Shown piece after piece: positions 1 to 5,400 of a DNA stretch of 6,199 nt. Made by a program: the position numbers and the translations under genes. The notes below the pieces were generated by a model that was not told the origin of the DNA, ran no database searches, and worked only from the letters and a program-made list of their open reading frames with translations. Within the stretch, counting starts at the first letter, position 1. Each line of letters begins with the position of its first letter. The DNA comes from Chloroflexota bacterium (GTDB lineage Bacteria > Chloroflexota > Anaerolineae > B4-G1): NCBI GenBank assembly GCA_030596915.1, contig JAUVSX010000201.1, positions 1 through 6,199 of the forward strand. Reading direction: 5' to 3'.

Positions 1-256
1 CGAGCCGCCGGATGACCTCCCTGTACCGTCGCGGGCCCTCGCGGACGCGATAGGTAAGGTCACGCCGGCGCTCCCCGACCACCATCAGTAATCCACGACG
101 AGAGTGCTCGTCGTGTTTGTGTATCTTCAGGTGTTCGGTCAACTGGGTGATACGAGTGGTCAGTAGTGCAATCTGCACCTCAGGCGCGCCTGTGTCGTCG
201 GGCGATCGCCTGTACTCTTGTATTACGACTTCTTTCTCAGTTCGACTCAGTGCCAC
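1..256 (-). CDS. rpsO: 30S ribosomal protein S15 (partial, 3' end off the left edge)
   Basis: S15 binds the central domain of 16S rRNA early in small-subunit assembly and contributes to an intersubunit bridge. Reading the minus strand from GTG at 256-254 gives 85 residues, and the known family length of about 89 means only the last few are missing. The family hallmarks are visible: DTGAPEVQIALLTTRI at about residues 21-36, LTEHLKIHKHDEHSRRGLL at about 39-57, then RRR at 63-65. The C-terminal helix is less typical: YRVREGPRRY (69-78) stands where most S15 proteins have a YLxxxDxxRY pattern. The GTG start is fixed by an AAGGAGG ribosome site 5 nt upstream. A promoter lies about 60 nt upstream. 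Next on this strand pnp would be expected by common gene order, but it is outside the window. Confidence 0.95.
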   Translation of the reverse strand, partial: MALSRTEKEVVIQEYRRSPDDTGAPEVQIALLTTRITQLTEHLKIHKHDEHSRRGLLMVVGERRRDLTYRVREGPRRYREVIRRL

Positions 257-261
257 TCTGT

Positions 262-268
262 CCTCCTT
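262..268 (-). promoter_or_regulatory. Ribosome binding site of rpsO
   Basis: On the minus strand AAGGAGG ends 5 nt before the GTG start at 256. It is a near-perfect Shine-Dalgarno sequence and decides the start in favour of this non-ATG codon. Confidence 0.85.
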
Positions 269-317
269 GGTCCACACACGAGAGGGCTTGGTGTACGTTG
301 CTCGATTCAGTGGCGTG

Positions 318-346
318 ATTCTACCACGATTCGGTCTCTGGCGCAA
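318..346 (-). promoter_or_regulatory. Sigma-70-type promoter of rpsO
   Basis: On the minus strand TTGCGC (346-341) and TAGAAT (323-318) are separated by exactly 17 bp. The predicted transcript starts near 311, giving a leader of about 55 nt before the rpsO GTG. The -10 box is preceded by GG, as in two other promoters in this window. This is a consensus match read by eye, not a mapped start. Confidence 0.65.
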
Positions 347-368
347 GCTGCTGGCTGCCCCACTCAGG

Positions 369-397
369 TTGTGGACCCTTCCGGATCGCGGTAGAAT
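369..397 (+). promoter_or_regulatory. Sigma-70-type promoter of the flippase-methyltransferase operon
   Basis: TTGTGG (369-374) and TAGAAT (392-397) lie 17 bp apart on the plus strand. The transcript should begin near 404. It points away from the rpsO promoter, and the two -35 boxes are only 22 bp apart, so the pair forms a compact divergent control region. No better promoter was found between here and the flippase start at 635, so this is the likely promoter of the operon. Confidence 0.55.
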
Positions 398-634
398 CCT
401 GATCCGCGGATGATACCGTGTTCAGCAGGCAGGAGCTCTGTGACTCTCGCCGAGGGCCTAGGGTCGGCTTGTACTTCCACCAGACCAATGCATCCGCGCG
501 CTCAACCAAGGGCAACGCCTCTCCGGCAGCGGTCCTTCGTTCGTACGGCAACGCCACCCGGCGCCCGAACGCTCGGCGGAACAACGGTTGGTCGGGTTCA
601 GCCATAGGTATCGCCAGGCCAGAAGTGAGGGTAG
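398..634 (+). other. Long 5' leader of the operon, no convincing gene
   Basis: About 230 nt separate the predicted transcript start (near 404) from the flippase start codon. Both strands carry short open frames with GC-rich third positions (418-642 plus, 605-321 minus). Neither has a clear ribosome site or a recognisable product, so I do not call them. The stretch has several inverted repeats, including GCCGA/TCGGC flanking a GGGCCTAGGG loop near 450-470 and the nested hairpin at 538-571. It matches no tRNA, tmRNA, RNase P RNA or riboswitch core that I know. A regulatory leader or small RNA is possible but unproven. Confidence 0.4.
538..571 (+). other. Nested hairpin in the operon leader
   Basis: CGTTCG (538-543) pairs with CGAACG (566-571). 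Inside this pair, CGCC (552-555) and GGCG (560-563) form a second stem closing on an ACCC loop. The structure is self-consistent and GC-rich, but it has no U-run and so is not a classical terminator. It could be a structured part of the leader RNA; chance pairing in GC-rich DNA is also possible. Confidence 0.3.
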
Positions 635-3211
635 TTGTCTAGGACTTCGCAGCCAAGTGTCCAGCAAGCAGTCGAGGTGACCCAGGCGGCTGGGCTTATC
701 GCCTTGGGGAGCGTCGCCAGCCGCGTGTTGGGCGTGGTGCGCGAGATTGTCAAAGCGGGCCTATTCGGCGCCACAGGTTCGGTGAGCGCCCTCGAGGTCG
801 CCATTCGTGTCCCCCTGATCATCTACGAGCTTCTTGTTGGTGGCATGATCAACTCCGCTCTCGTGCCCATTCTGTCCGACTACGCCTCACCGCAACGGCG
901 TTCCGAGCTGTGGCATCTGCTGAGCGTGATGCTGAGCGTTGCCGTGGTCCTGCTCTCGGCCTTTGTGGTACTGGGCGAGCTGCTGGCGCCACAGATCGTG
1001 TGGCTAATGGCCGGTGGCCTCGACCCCGCGCTTCAAGCTGAGGCCACGGGATTGCTCCGCATCATGCTGCCCGTGATTCTGTTTCTGAATCTGGCCGGCA
1101 TCGTGTCCGGCGCCCTGTACGCGCTCAAGCGATTCGCCTACCCTGCCTTCACCGCTGCCGTATTCAATGCTGCCACCGTGGCAGCGGCTGTGGTTCTGGG
1201 AGACCGGCTGGGCGTTGCGAGCGTGGCCCTGGGCGTGCTTGCCGGCTCCATCCTCCAGTTGGCGGTGCAGTGGCCCGGGCTTCGTGACGCCACCCTGCGG
1301 TTCGTCCTTGACGTCAGACACTCAGCCCTGCGACGAATCGGTCGCCTCTACGTGCCCATCGCCATTGGTTTGATCGTTGATCTGTTCGCCGTTGCGCTGA
1401 GCTACAACCTCGCCTCGCGTACCGGCGACCAGAGCATCCCGTGGATGCAGTACTCTGCTACGTTGATACAGTTGCCCTTGGGCCTCGTCTCCATAGCTGT
1501 CTCGATCGCCATCTTGCCGACGCTTTCGCGGCAGGCGACTGAGGAAGAGGATGATGCGTTCAGGACTACGCTGGCCTACGGTCTGCGCCTGATTCTTGCG
1601 CTGACGATTCCCGCGACCGTTGGCCTGTGGATTATGGCGAGCCCGATCGTTGAGCTGGTCTTCGAACACGGCACCTTCACTCCTGCGGATACAGTGGCGA
1701 CAGTGTCTGCACTGAGGTTCCATCTTGTGGGCCTCATATTCGCCGCCGTTGACCAGCCACTGATATTCGCGTTTTACGCTCGGAAGGACACCTGGACTCC
1801 GGCGCTGGTCGGGGTTGCGACCGTGCTCCTGTACGTGATCCTTGCACTGGTTCCGACTCTCTTCGTGCCCCTGACCCTGAATCGTCTCATCTTGGCGAAC
1901 TCGCTCAAGTGGGCTGCGCACGCGCTGATCATGCTTGTCCTGCTGCGCCGCCGCATGGGTGGCCTGCAGGGGCATGGCGTGTGGCGCCTGCTCGTCAAAG
2001 CGTGCGTCGCGTCGGCGGTGATGGGCGGGTTCGTCTACGTTGTTATCGTACTGATGGCGCCGCGCGTTCCGGCGGGGCTGCTGGGTGAGGTGGTGCTGGC
2101 CGGAGTGGCGGGCATCGCGGGGGCCGCCGTCTACGTTGCGATGGCCGTCCTCCTACGGATGGAAGAGGTCCGCGTGGTTGGGAAGGCCTTTCTGGGGTGG
2201 GGGAAGGGGTTGACCCGGCCTTCGCGGCAGACTATAATCCCGCCCATTCTGGAAGCGGAGAACGTGGACGCGATTTCGGAGAAGGTTAAGCTCCCACCTG
2301 TCCGTGCCACCCGGTATGACGAGGATTACTTCTTGGGCGCCTGCGAGGGCTACGAGGAGTTCGTCACTACTGAGGGGGCGCATCTGTCGCGCCGGCTGAG
2401 CCAGGCTTTCGAGGTGGCCCAGGTTAGCGCGGGAATGCAGGTGCTGGACATTGGCTGTGGTCGTGGCGAGATCCTCGGTCGCTGCGCCCGGCTTGGCGTG
2501 CAGGCGTACGGTGTCGACTACGCGCCCGTCGCGGTACGCATGGCGCGGGAGGTTGTTGACAAGGCTTCCGCAATAACGGCTTCCGCAATAACGGCTTCCG
2601 GAAACGAGGCTTCCGGAGGAGATGCCTCGAGAGACGGGGCCCCAAGACGGGGTGACGGACCCCACGTGTACCAGGCTGATGCCAAGCGGCTGCCGTTCCC
2701 GGATGGCGTTTTCGACCGTGTGTTGATGTTCGACCTGGTTGAGCACCTGCATCCGTGGGAGCTTGATCGCGCGCTGGCCGAAGCGCGCCGAGTGCTTACA
2801 CGGGATGGACGGCTGATCATCCACACGGCGCCTAACGCCTGGTATGATCGGTTCGCGTATCCCGTGGTGCGGCTCGTGCGGATGAGCGTGGGGCAGAGCA
2901 GGGGCTACCCGAGGGATCCCCGCTCGATCATACCCGACAACGTCGATGTGCACGTCAACGAACAGAGCGTAGTGAGCCTGAGGCGCTACCTCAGACGGGC
3001 TGGGTTCCGGGCCAGCGTGTGGCTCGATACGCCGCCACAGCACCGGCGAGAGGGGGCGGTGTTCCGGCTCGCCCGCCATGTGCTCTTCCGGTGGCGCCCG
3101 TTCCGCTGGTTCTTCGAGCGGGAGGTGTTTGCCGTGGCCGAGGGGACAGGGTCCGGCCACACGGCGAAAGATGAGCAGCCCGATGATCCGCGCGGTGTGG
3201 GTGCAGTGTGA
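635..3211 (+). CDS. murJ: MurJ/MviN-type lipid flippase fused to a class I SAM-dependent methyltransferase
   Basis: The protein has 858 residues. Residues 1 to about 525 form a MurJ-like flippase of the MOP superfamily, which moves lipid-linked peptidoglycan precursors across the membrane. Signs are SRVLGVVRE (29-37, carrying the equivalents of two arginines essential in E. coli MurJ), LVPILSDY after TM2, ILPTLSRQ, FEHGTFTPADT and FYARKDTWTP (380-389), with about 14 hydrophobic segments ending near 508. Residues about 526-559 are a linker. Residues 560-845 are a Rossmann methyltransferase: VLDIGCGRGE (603-612, SAM motif I), acidic D628 after strand 2, DAKRLPFPDGVFD (682-694), and RRVLTRDGRLIIHTAPN. 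Its methyl acceptor is unknown. The start is TTG 635 behind GAGGG (627-631, spacing only 3 nt); in-frame GTG 677 is an alternative. The sortase start overlaps the stop by 4 bp. The fusion is unusual; see the findings on the junction. Confidence 0.85.
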   Translation: MSRTSQPSVQQAVEVTQAAGLIALGSVASRVLGVVREIVKAGLFGATGSVSALEVAIRVPLIIYELLVGGMINSALVPILSDYASPQRRSELWHLLSVMLSVAVVLLSAFVVLGELLAPQIVWLMAGGLDPALQAEATGLLRIMLPVILFLNLAGIVSGALYALKRFAYPAFTAAVFNAATVAAAVVLGDRLGVASVALGVLAGSILQLAVQWPGLRDATLRFVLDVRHSALRRIGRLYVPIAIGLIVDLFAVALSYNLASRTGDQSIPWMQYSATLIQLPLGLVSIAVSIAILPTLSRQATEEEDDAFRTTLAYGLRLILALTIPATVGLWIMASPIVELVFEHGTFTPADTVATVSALRFHLVGLIFAAVDQPLIFAFYARKDTWTPALVGVATVLLYVILALVPTLFVPLTLNRLILANSLKWAAHALIMLVLLRRRMGGLQGHGVWRLLVKACVASAVMGGFVYVVIVLMAPRVPAGLLGEVVLAGVAGIAGAAVYVAMAVLLRMEEVRVVGKAFLGWGKGLTRPSRQTIIPPILEAENVDAISEKVKLPPVRATRYDEDYFLGACEGYEEFVTTEGAHLSRRLSQAFEVAQVSAGMQVLDIGCGRGEILGRCARLGVQAYGVDYAPVAVRMAREVVDKASAITASAITASGNEASGGDASRDGAPRRGDGPHVYQADAKRLPFPDGVFDRVLMFDLVEHLHPWELDRALAEARRVLTRDGRLIIHTAPNAWYDRFAYPVVRLVRMSVGQSRGYPRDPRSIIPDNVDVHVNEQSVVSLRRYLRRAGFRASVWLDTPPQHRREGAVFRLARHVLFRWRPFRWFFEREVFAVAEGTGSGHTAKDEQPDDPRGVGAV
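2194..2213 (+). other. G-tract cluster and out-of-frame stop at the domain junction
   Basis: GGGG (2194-2197), GGGGG (2199-2203) and GGGG (2206-2209) are separated by one and two bases, and GGG at 2180-2182 adds a fourth tract, so the strand could form a G-quadruplex. Directly after lies TGA at 2211-2213 in another frame. Loss of one G would bring this stop into the flippase frame and end it at about residue 525, close to the normal length of MurJ proteins. Confidence 0.6.
2210..2238 (+). promoter_or_regulatory. Near-consensus internal sigma-70 promoter at the flippase/methyltransferase junction
   Basis: TTGACC (2210-2215) and TATAAT (2233-2238) are separated by exactly 17 bp: 11 of 12 consensus positions plus ideal spacing. 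This is the strongest promoter match in the window, yet it lies inside a reading frame of GC-rich DNA. It falls in the linker (about residues 526-535) between the two domains. The predicted transcript starts near 2245, about 19 nt before an in-frame GTG at 2264. It would drive the methyltransferase half and the downstream sortase and small membrane protein. Confidence 0.65.
2257..2266 (+). promoter_or_regulatory. Possible internal ribosome site and GTG start of a stand-alone methyltransferase
   Basis: GGAG (2257-2260) precedes an in-frame GTG (2264-2266, residue 544) by 3 nt. Starting here would give a 315-residue soluble methyltransferase without any membrane segment, with its conserved region beginning about 16 residues later at RYDEDYF. 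The spacing is short, so the site is plausible rather than strong, but it follows the internal promoter at the right distance. Confidence 0.4.
2564..2653 (+). repeat. 15-bp in-frame tandem repeat in the methyltransferase domain
   Basis: Units of 15 bp start at 2564, 2579, 2594, 2609, 2624 and, degenerate, 2639. The first two are identical (GCTTCCGCAATAACG); later units keep GCTTCCG or GCCTCGA at their heads and decay towards the 3' side. They encode ASAIT, ASAIT, ASGNE, ASGGD, ASRDG and APRRG (residues 644-673). The block sits between D628 (end of strand 2) and D682 (end of strand 3). Those two aspartates are usually about 20-25 residues apart in this fold, and here they are 54 apart, so the 30-residue repeat accounts for essentially all the excess. 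Confidence 0.9.
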
Positions 3212-4137
3212 CAGACCGTCGCCGAGTCGATGACCTGTCCACAGAGGAACTTGCGAAGCTGCTGCGCATCCGCAGGCGCGAGGAGCGGCTCAAACGCGCG
3301 CGCCACGTCGCGAGGGATGGCGAACAGAAGGGGTCCGGCCGGGCCTACCCGAACGGCAGGCAACCATCCGAGCTCGACGTGGCGGCTCACGTTGGACCTC
3401 AGACGGAGGAAGCAGACGCAGCGGACAGCGGAAACTATGGGTCAGCGCAGGGGTTGCGGCGGCGCCGCATACGCGACAGGGCGCTCGTGGTGGTGGAAGC
3501 GGTCCTTGCGGTCGCGCTGCTCGCAGTGCTTGTTGGCTCGCTGGGGACCCTGCGGGAGGTCAACGAGGCGTCGCGCAAGGCCCAGCAGATGGTCGTCCCC
3601 ACGGCTACGCCCCTGATTCGCGTCGTTGTGCTACCGGCAGGTCACACCCCGCCGGATTCGCCTGGCGGCGCGGCCCCTGAGGAGATTCCGGCACACCTGC
3701 GCGACCGGATAGACGCCATCACCCCGCTGCCGGTGCCCACGTCGGGACCGGAGCAGGTGACAAGGATTCGGATACCTTCCATCGGGGTGGATGCCCCGGT
3801 CGTGGAGGGGGATGACTGGGAATCGCTCAGGCAGGGGGCCGGGCATCACGTCGGGAGCGCCAATCCTGGCGAGCAGGGGAACTGCGTCATCTCGGCCCAC
3901 AATGATATCTTCGGGGAGATCTTCCGTAGGCTATCCGATGTTGCGCTGGGCGATGAAGTGCTCGTTCACACCGTGCGCCAGGTTCACCGGTACGTGGTGA
4001 CGCAGAAGCGCATCATTGAGCCTTCGGAGGTGAGTGTCATGCACCCAACCTCTGGCCCGATCTTGACGCTCATCTCGTGCCACCCTTACGGGGTCGATAC
4101 GCATCGCATTGTCGTCACGGCTGAGTTGCAGTCCTAG
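3208..4137 (+). CDS. Membrane-anchored sortase (class D/E-like transpeptidase)
   Basis: Sortases cleave a C-terminal sorting motif in secreted proteins and join them to the cell wall or to pilin partners outside the membrane. This 309-residue protein has a charged, probably helical cytosolic N-terminus (about 8-40), a low-complexity stretch, one membrane segment at about 92-113, a proline-rich extracellular stalk (130-182) and a sortase beta-barrel from 184 to the end. The barrel opens with IRIPSIGVDAPVVEG (187-201). Catalytic residues are visible: His231 in SAHNDIFGEIFRRL, Cys291 in LTLISCHPYG and Arg300 in DTHRIVV. The usual TLxTC motif reads TLISC. GTG 3208 overlaps the upstream TGA as GTGA, implying translational coupling; there is no clear ribosome site of its own. 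No protein with an LPXTG-like sorting signal is in the window, so its substrate is unknown. Confidence 0.9.
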   Translation: MTDRRRVDDLSTEELAKLLRIRRREERLKRARHVARDGEQKGSGRAYPNGRQPSELDVAAHVGPQTEEADAADSGNYGSAQGLRRRRIRDRALVVVEAVLAVALLAVLVGSLGTLREVNEASRKAQQMVVPTATPLIRVVVLPAGHTPPDSPGGAAPEEIPAHLRDRIDAITPLPVPTSGPEQVTRIRIPSIGVDAPVVEGDDWESLRQGAGHHVGSANPGEQGNCVISAHNDIFGEIFRRLSDVALGDEVLVHTVRQVHRYVVTQKRIIEPSEVSVMHPTSGPILTLISCHPYGVDTHRIVVTAELQS

Positions 4138-4143
4138 GAGGAG
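4136..4143 (+). promoter_or_regulatory. Ribosome binding site of the 82-residue membrane protein
   Basis: AGGAGGAG begins within the sortase stop codon (TAG 4135-4137) and ends 11 nt before ATG 4155. It is a strong site with slightly long spacing. The nearer ATG at 4144 is too close to the site and opens a different frame. Confidence 0.7.
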
Positions 4144-4154
4144 ATGGTAACGGT

Positions 4155-4403
4155 ATGTCGAAGAAATCACGCCGCGCGCGCCGAAGTGCCCAACAACCCC
4201 GGCTCTCAGCCGCTCAGATGGTACGGCCGGGGGTGAGTGAAGCCGCGGCTGAGGCGCGTGCAACGGAACAGCGACCGTCCGCGGCGGGCGAGCCTGACCT
4301 GCGGGCGGAGTACCAATATGTGATCAGCGATCTCAGGCGCATTGGCGTCATCGCCGCGGCGATGATCGGCCTGCTAGTCGTGCTCGCGCTAGTGCTGACC
4401 TGA
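4155..4403 (+). CDS. Small single-pass membrane protein, function unknown
   Basis: This 82-residue protein is not assigned to a named family. The first 17 residues are very basic (MSKKSRRARRSAQQPR), residues 18-50 are Ala/Glu-rich and probably disordered, and a compact motif EYQYVISDLRRIG (52-64) leads directly into one hydrophobic helix (about 65-81) that ends the protein. The positive-inside rule predicts a cytosolic N-terminus with almost nothing outside the membrane. It follows the sortase by 17 bp behind a strong ribosome site, so it belongs to the same operon. I have an impression of similar EYxYVxxDLRRI proteins in Chloroflexota, but cannot confirm this here. It carries no sorting motif, so it is not an obvious sortase substrate; a partner or scaffold role is conceivable but unsupported. 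Confidence 0.75.
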   Translation: MSKKSRRARRSAQQPRLSAAQMVRPGVSEAAAEARATEQRPSAAGEPDLRAEYQYVISDLRRIGVIAAAMIGLLVVLALVLT

Positions 4404-4500
4404 CCTGACTGGTGCAGAGGGGCTCCTGCGCACGAGGCGACGGACAAGCGGCAAGGGCGTAGCTTCGTCCACGGCCGCACCACGCTCCAAGCGAGAGTCC
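4404..4500. other. Convergent spacer, no gene
   Basis: This stretch lies between the end of the plus-strand operon and the inverted-repeat element. It begins with a short TGACC direct repeat over the stop of the preceding gene. It contributes CGTAGCT (4458-4464), complementary to AGCTACG (4547-4553), and CCACGG (4469-4474), complementary to CCGTGG (4499-4504). No hairpin followed by a T-run is present, so no intrinsic terminator of the classical kind is called. Confidence 0.5.
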
Positions 4501-4563
4501 GTGGGGCGATAGAGCGCCCGGACGGTAGCGGCGGACGGCGAGCCAGAGCTACGTCGCCCCTAC
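4501..4563. repeat. Inverted-repeat element overlapping the 3' end of the CPBP-like gene
   Basis: GGGGCGA (4503-4509) and TCGCCCC (4554-4560) are perfect 7-bp inverted repeats. The match continues with one base of imperfection to GT/AC at the edges (GTGGGGCGA against GTAGGGGCGA on the minus strand), so the element looks like a unit of about 63 bp with terminal inverted repeats. Inside are a direct repeat CGGACGG (4519-4525 and 4532-4538) and a small GGGCG/CGCCC hairpin (4504-4519). The right arm supplies the last codons and the stop of the minus-strand gene. It could act as a bidirectional stop between convergent genes, or be a dispersed genomic repeat. Which one cannot be decided from a single copy. 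Confidence 0.45.
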
Positions 4564-5367
4564 AGACGCCCCGGGCGTGGTCGCGCGGGCGATCGAGGAC
4601 AGGCCCCACGAGATAACGAAGTGCAGCAGGATCGCCAGCCACAGGTTCTGCGTCTTCCAGAACAGGATTGCGCTCAGAACGGCTAGCGCGGCGCGCACGA
4701 GCAGTGAAGGAGCCTGCTCGGGAATGGTCAGCCCCTGTCGCCATTCCGGGTTGAGCGCTGCCTCCAGCGCTACCACGCTCAGACCTGCCCAGATGCCCCA
4801 ATACGCGCCCTGTGCGTGGGACCGCAGCGCGATCAGCGGGGCGTTGCGGTAGAAGGACCAGTGGGCCTCGTGATAGACCGCCTCCCGCAGATGTGTCCAC
4901 CCGGAAACTGGGGCGGGCACCGTGTCCTCTCGGAAGTCAGCGGCCGCCAGCGCGCGCCGGTACGCCCACCAGGCTATCAGAAGGAACACGAACACGGCGG
5001 CTCCCGCTGCGGCAGTCCACCCCGTATCGCGAGCCCAGTTCAGCCAGTTCTGGGCGATGATACCGCTCGCATCTGTTCCCCCTGCCGATGGTAGCTCGAA
5101 GGGCTGTAGGCCAAGGAACCTGGTCGTGACCGCGTCGTGGCCAAACAGGAGAGCTGCGAAGGGCACACCGATGTAGTAGAGCAAACGTAGGAACTGGTAC
5201 AGCGTGGCTGACCACGGTTGTGCTACCAGTTGGGCGACGTACGAGCCGACTGGGCCTGAGCGCGGTCTGCGAAAGAACCAGGCCACGTTTGTGGAGACCA
5301 CGGCCAAGACGAACGAGTAGCCCAACCATATCCACGCTTCGTTCAGTCCAACGGGCGGCTCGGGCAC
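4549..5367 (-). CDS. Multi-pass membrane protein, CPBP/Abi-like (atypical active site)
   Basis: This 272-residue protein has about six hydrophobic segments: 11-31, 57-76, 117-134, 187-205, 223-237 and 240-258. The C-terminal half resembles CPBP (CAAX protease/bacteriocin-processing) intramembrane proteases. YHEAHWSFYR (165-174) stands where the family has EExxxR, and LFWKTQNLWLAILLHF (235-250) resembles the FxxxH / GNLWxAILLH segment, with His249. The match is imperfect: the paired glutamates are spaced differently and the residue four after His249 is Ser rather than Asn or Asp. Proteolytic activity is therefore uncertain and the protein may be a non-catalytic relative. The GTG start has a strong ribosome site 8 nt upstream and its own promoter, so it is a single-gene transcript convergent with the sortase operon. 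The last residues (VGAT) come from an inverted-repeat element. Confidence 0.8.
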   Translation of the reverse strand: MPEPPVGLNEAWIWLGYSFVLAVVSTNVAWFFRRPRSGPVGSYVAQLVAQPWSATLYQFLRLLYYIGVPFAALLFGHDAVTTRFLGLQPFELPSAGGTDASGIIAQNWLNWARDTGWTAAAGAAVFVFLLIAWWAYRRALAAADFREDTVPAPVSGWTHLREAVYHEAHWSFYRNAPLIALRSHAQGAYWGIWAGLSVVALEAALNPEWRQGLTIPEQAPSLLVRAALAVLSAILFWKTQNLWLAILLHFVISWGLSSIARATTPGASVGAT

Positions 5368-5375
5368 AGGCCGAT

Positions 5376-5387
5376 CCTCTCCTTCCT
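5376..5387 (-). promoter_or_regulatory. Ribosome binding site of the CPBP-like gene
   Basis: On the minus strand AGGAAGGAGAGG ends 8 nt before GTG 5367-5365. It is strongly purine-rich with Shine-Dalgarno character, and it decides the GTG start. Confidence 0.75.
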
Positions 5388-5400
5388 CGGGCTTCGCCGC

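Noticed and set aside
308..320. GCCACTG on the minus strand near the rpsO leader, resembling part of the cobalamin riboswitch box
   Set aside because: A seven-base match only; the rest of the conserved B12 core is absent and rpsO is not a B12 target.
321..605. Minus-strand open frame of 94 residues with GC-rich third positions
   Set aside because: It has no clear ribosome site, no recognisable motif, runs through both divergent promoters and its last part lies over the rpsO promoter. Kept only as a remark in the leader entry.
398..634. tRNA, tmRNA, RNase P RNA or SRP RNA in the leader
   Set aside because: None of the conserved core sequences of these RNAs could be found on either strand.
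418..642. Plus-strand GTG open frame of 74 residues ending inside the flippase gene
   Set aside because: No convincing ribosome site and no recognisable product; possible leader peptide only.
1322..1975. 217-residue open frame antisense to the flippase
   Set aside because: Gln/Arg/His-rich composition typical of a shadow of membrane-protein codons; no motif.
2153..3160. 335-residue open frame antisense to the methyltransferase
   Set aside because: A long shadow frame is expected opposite GC-rich coding DNA. The plus strand has clear SAM-binding motifs and the antisense product has none.
4504..4519. GGGCG/CGCCC hairpin as an intrinsic terminator
   Set aside because: The stem is short and no T-run follows on either strand.
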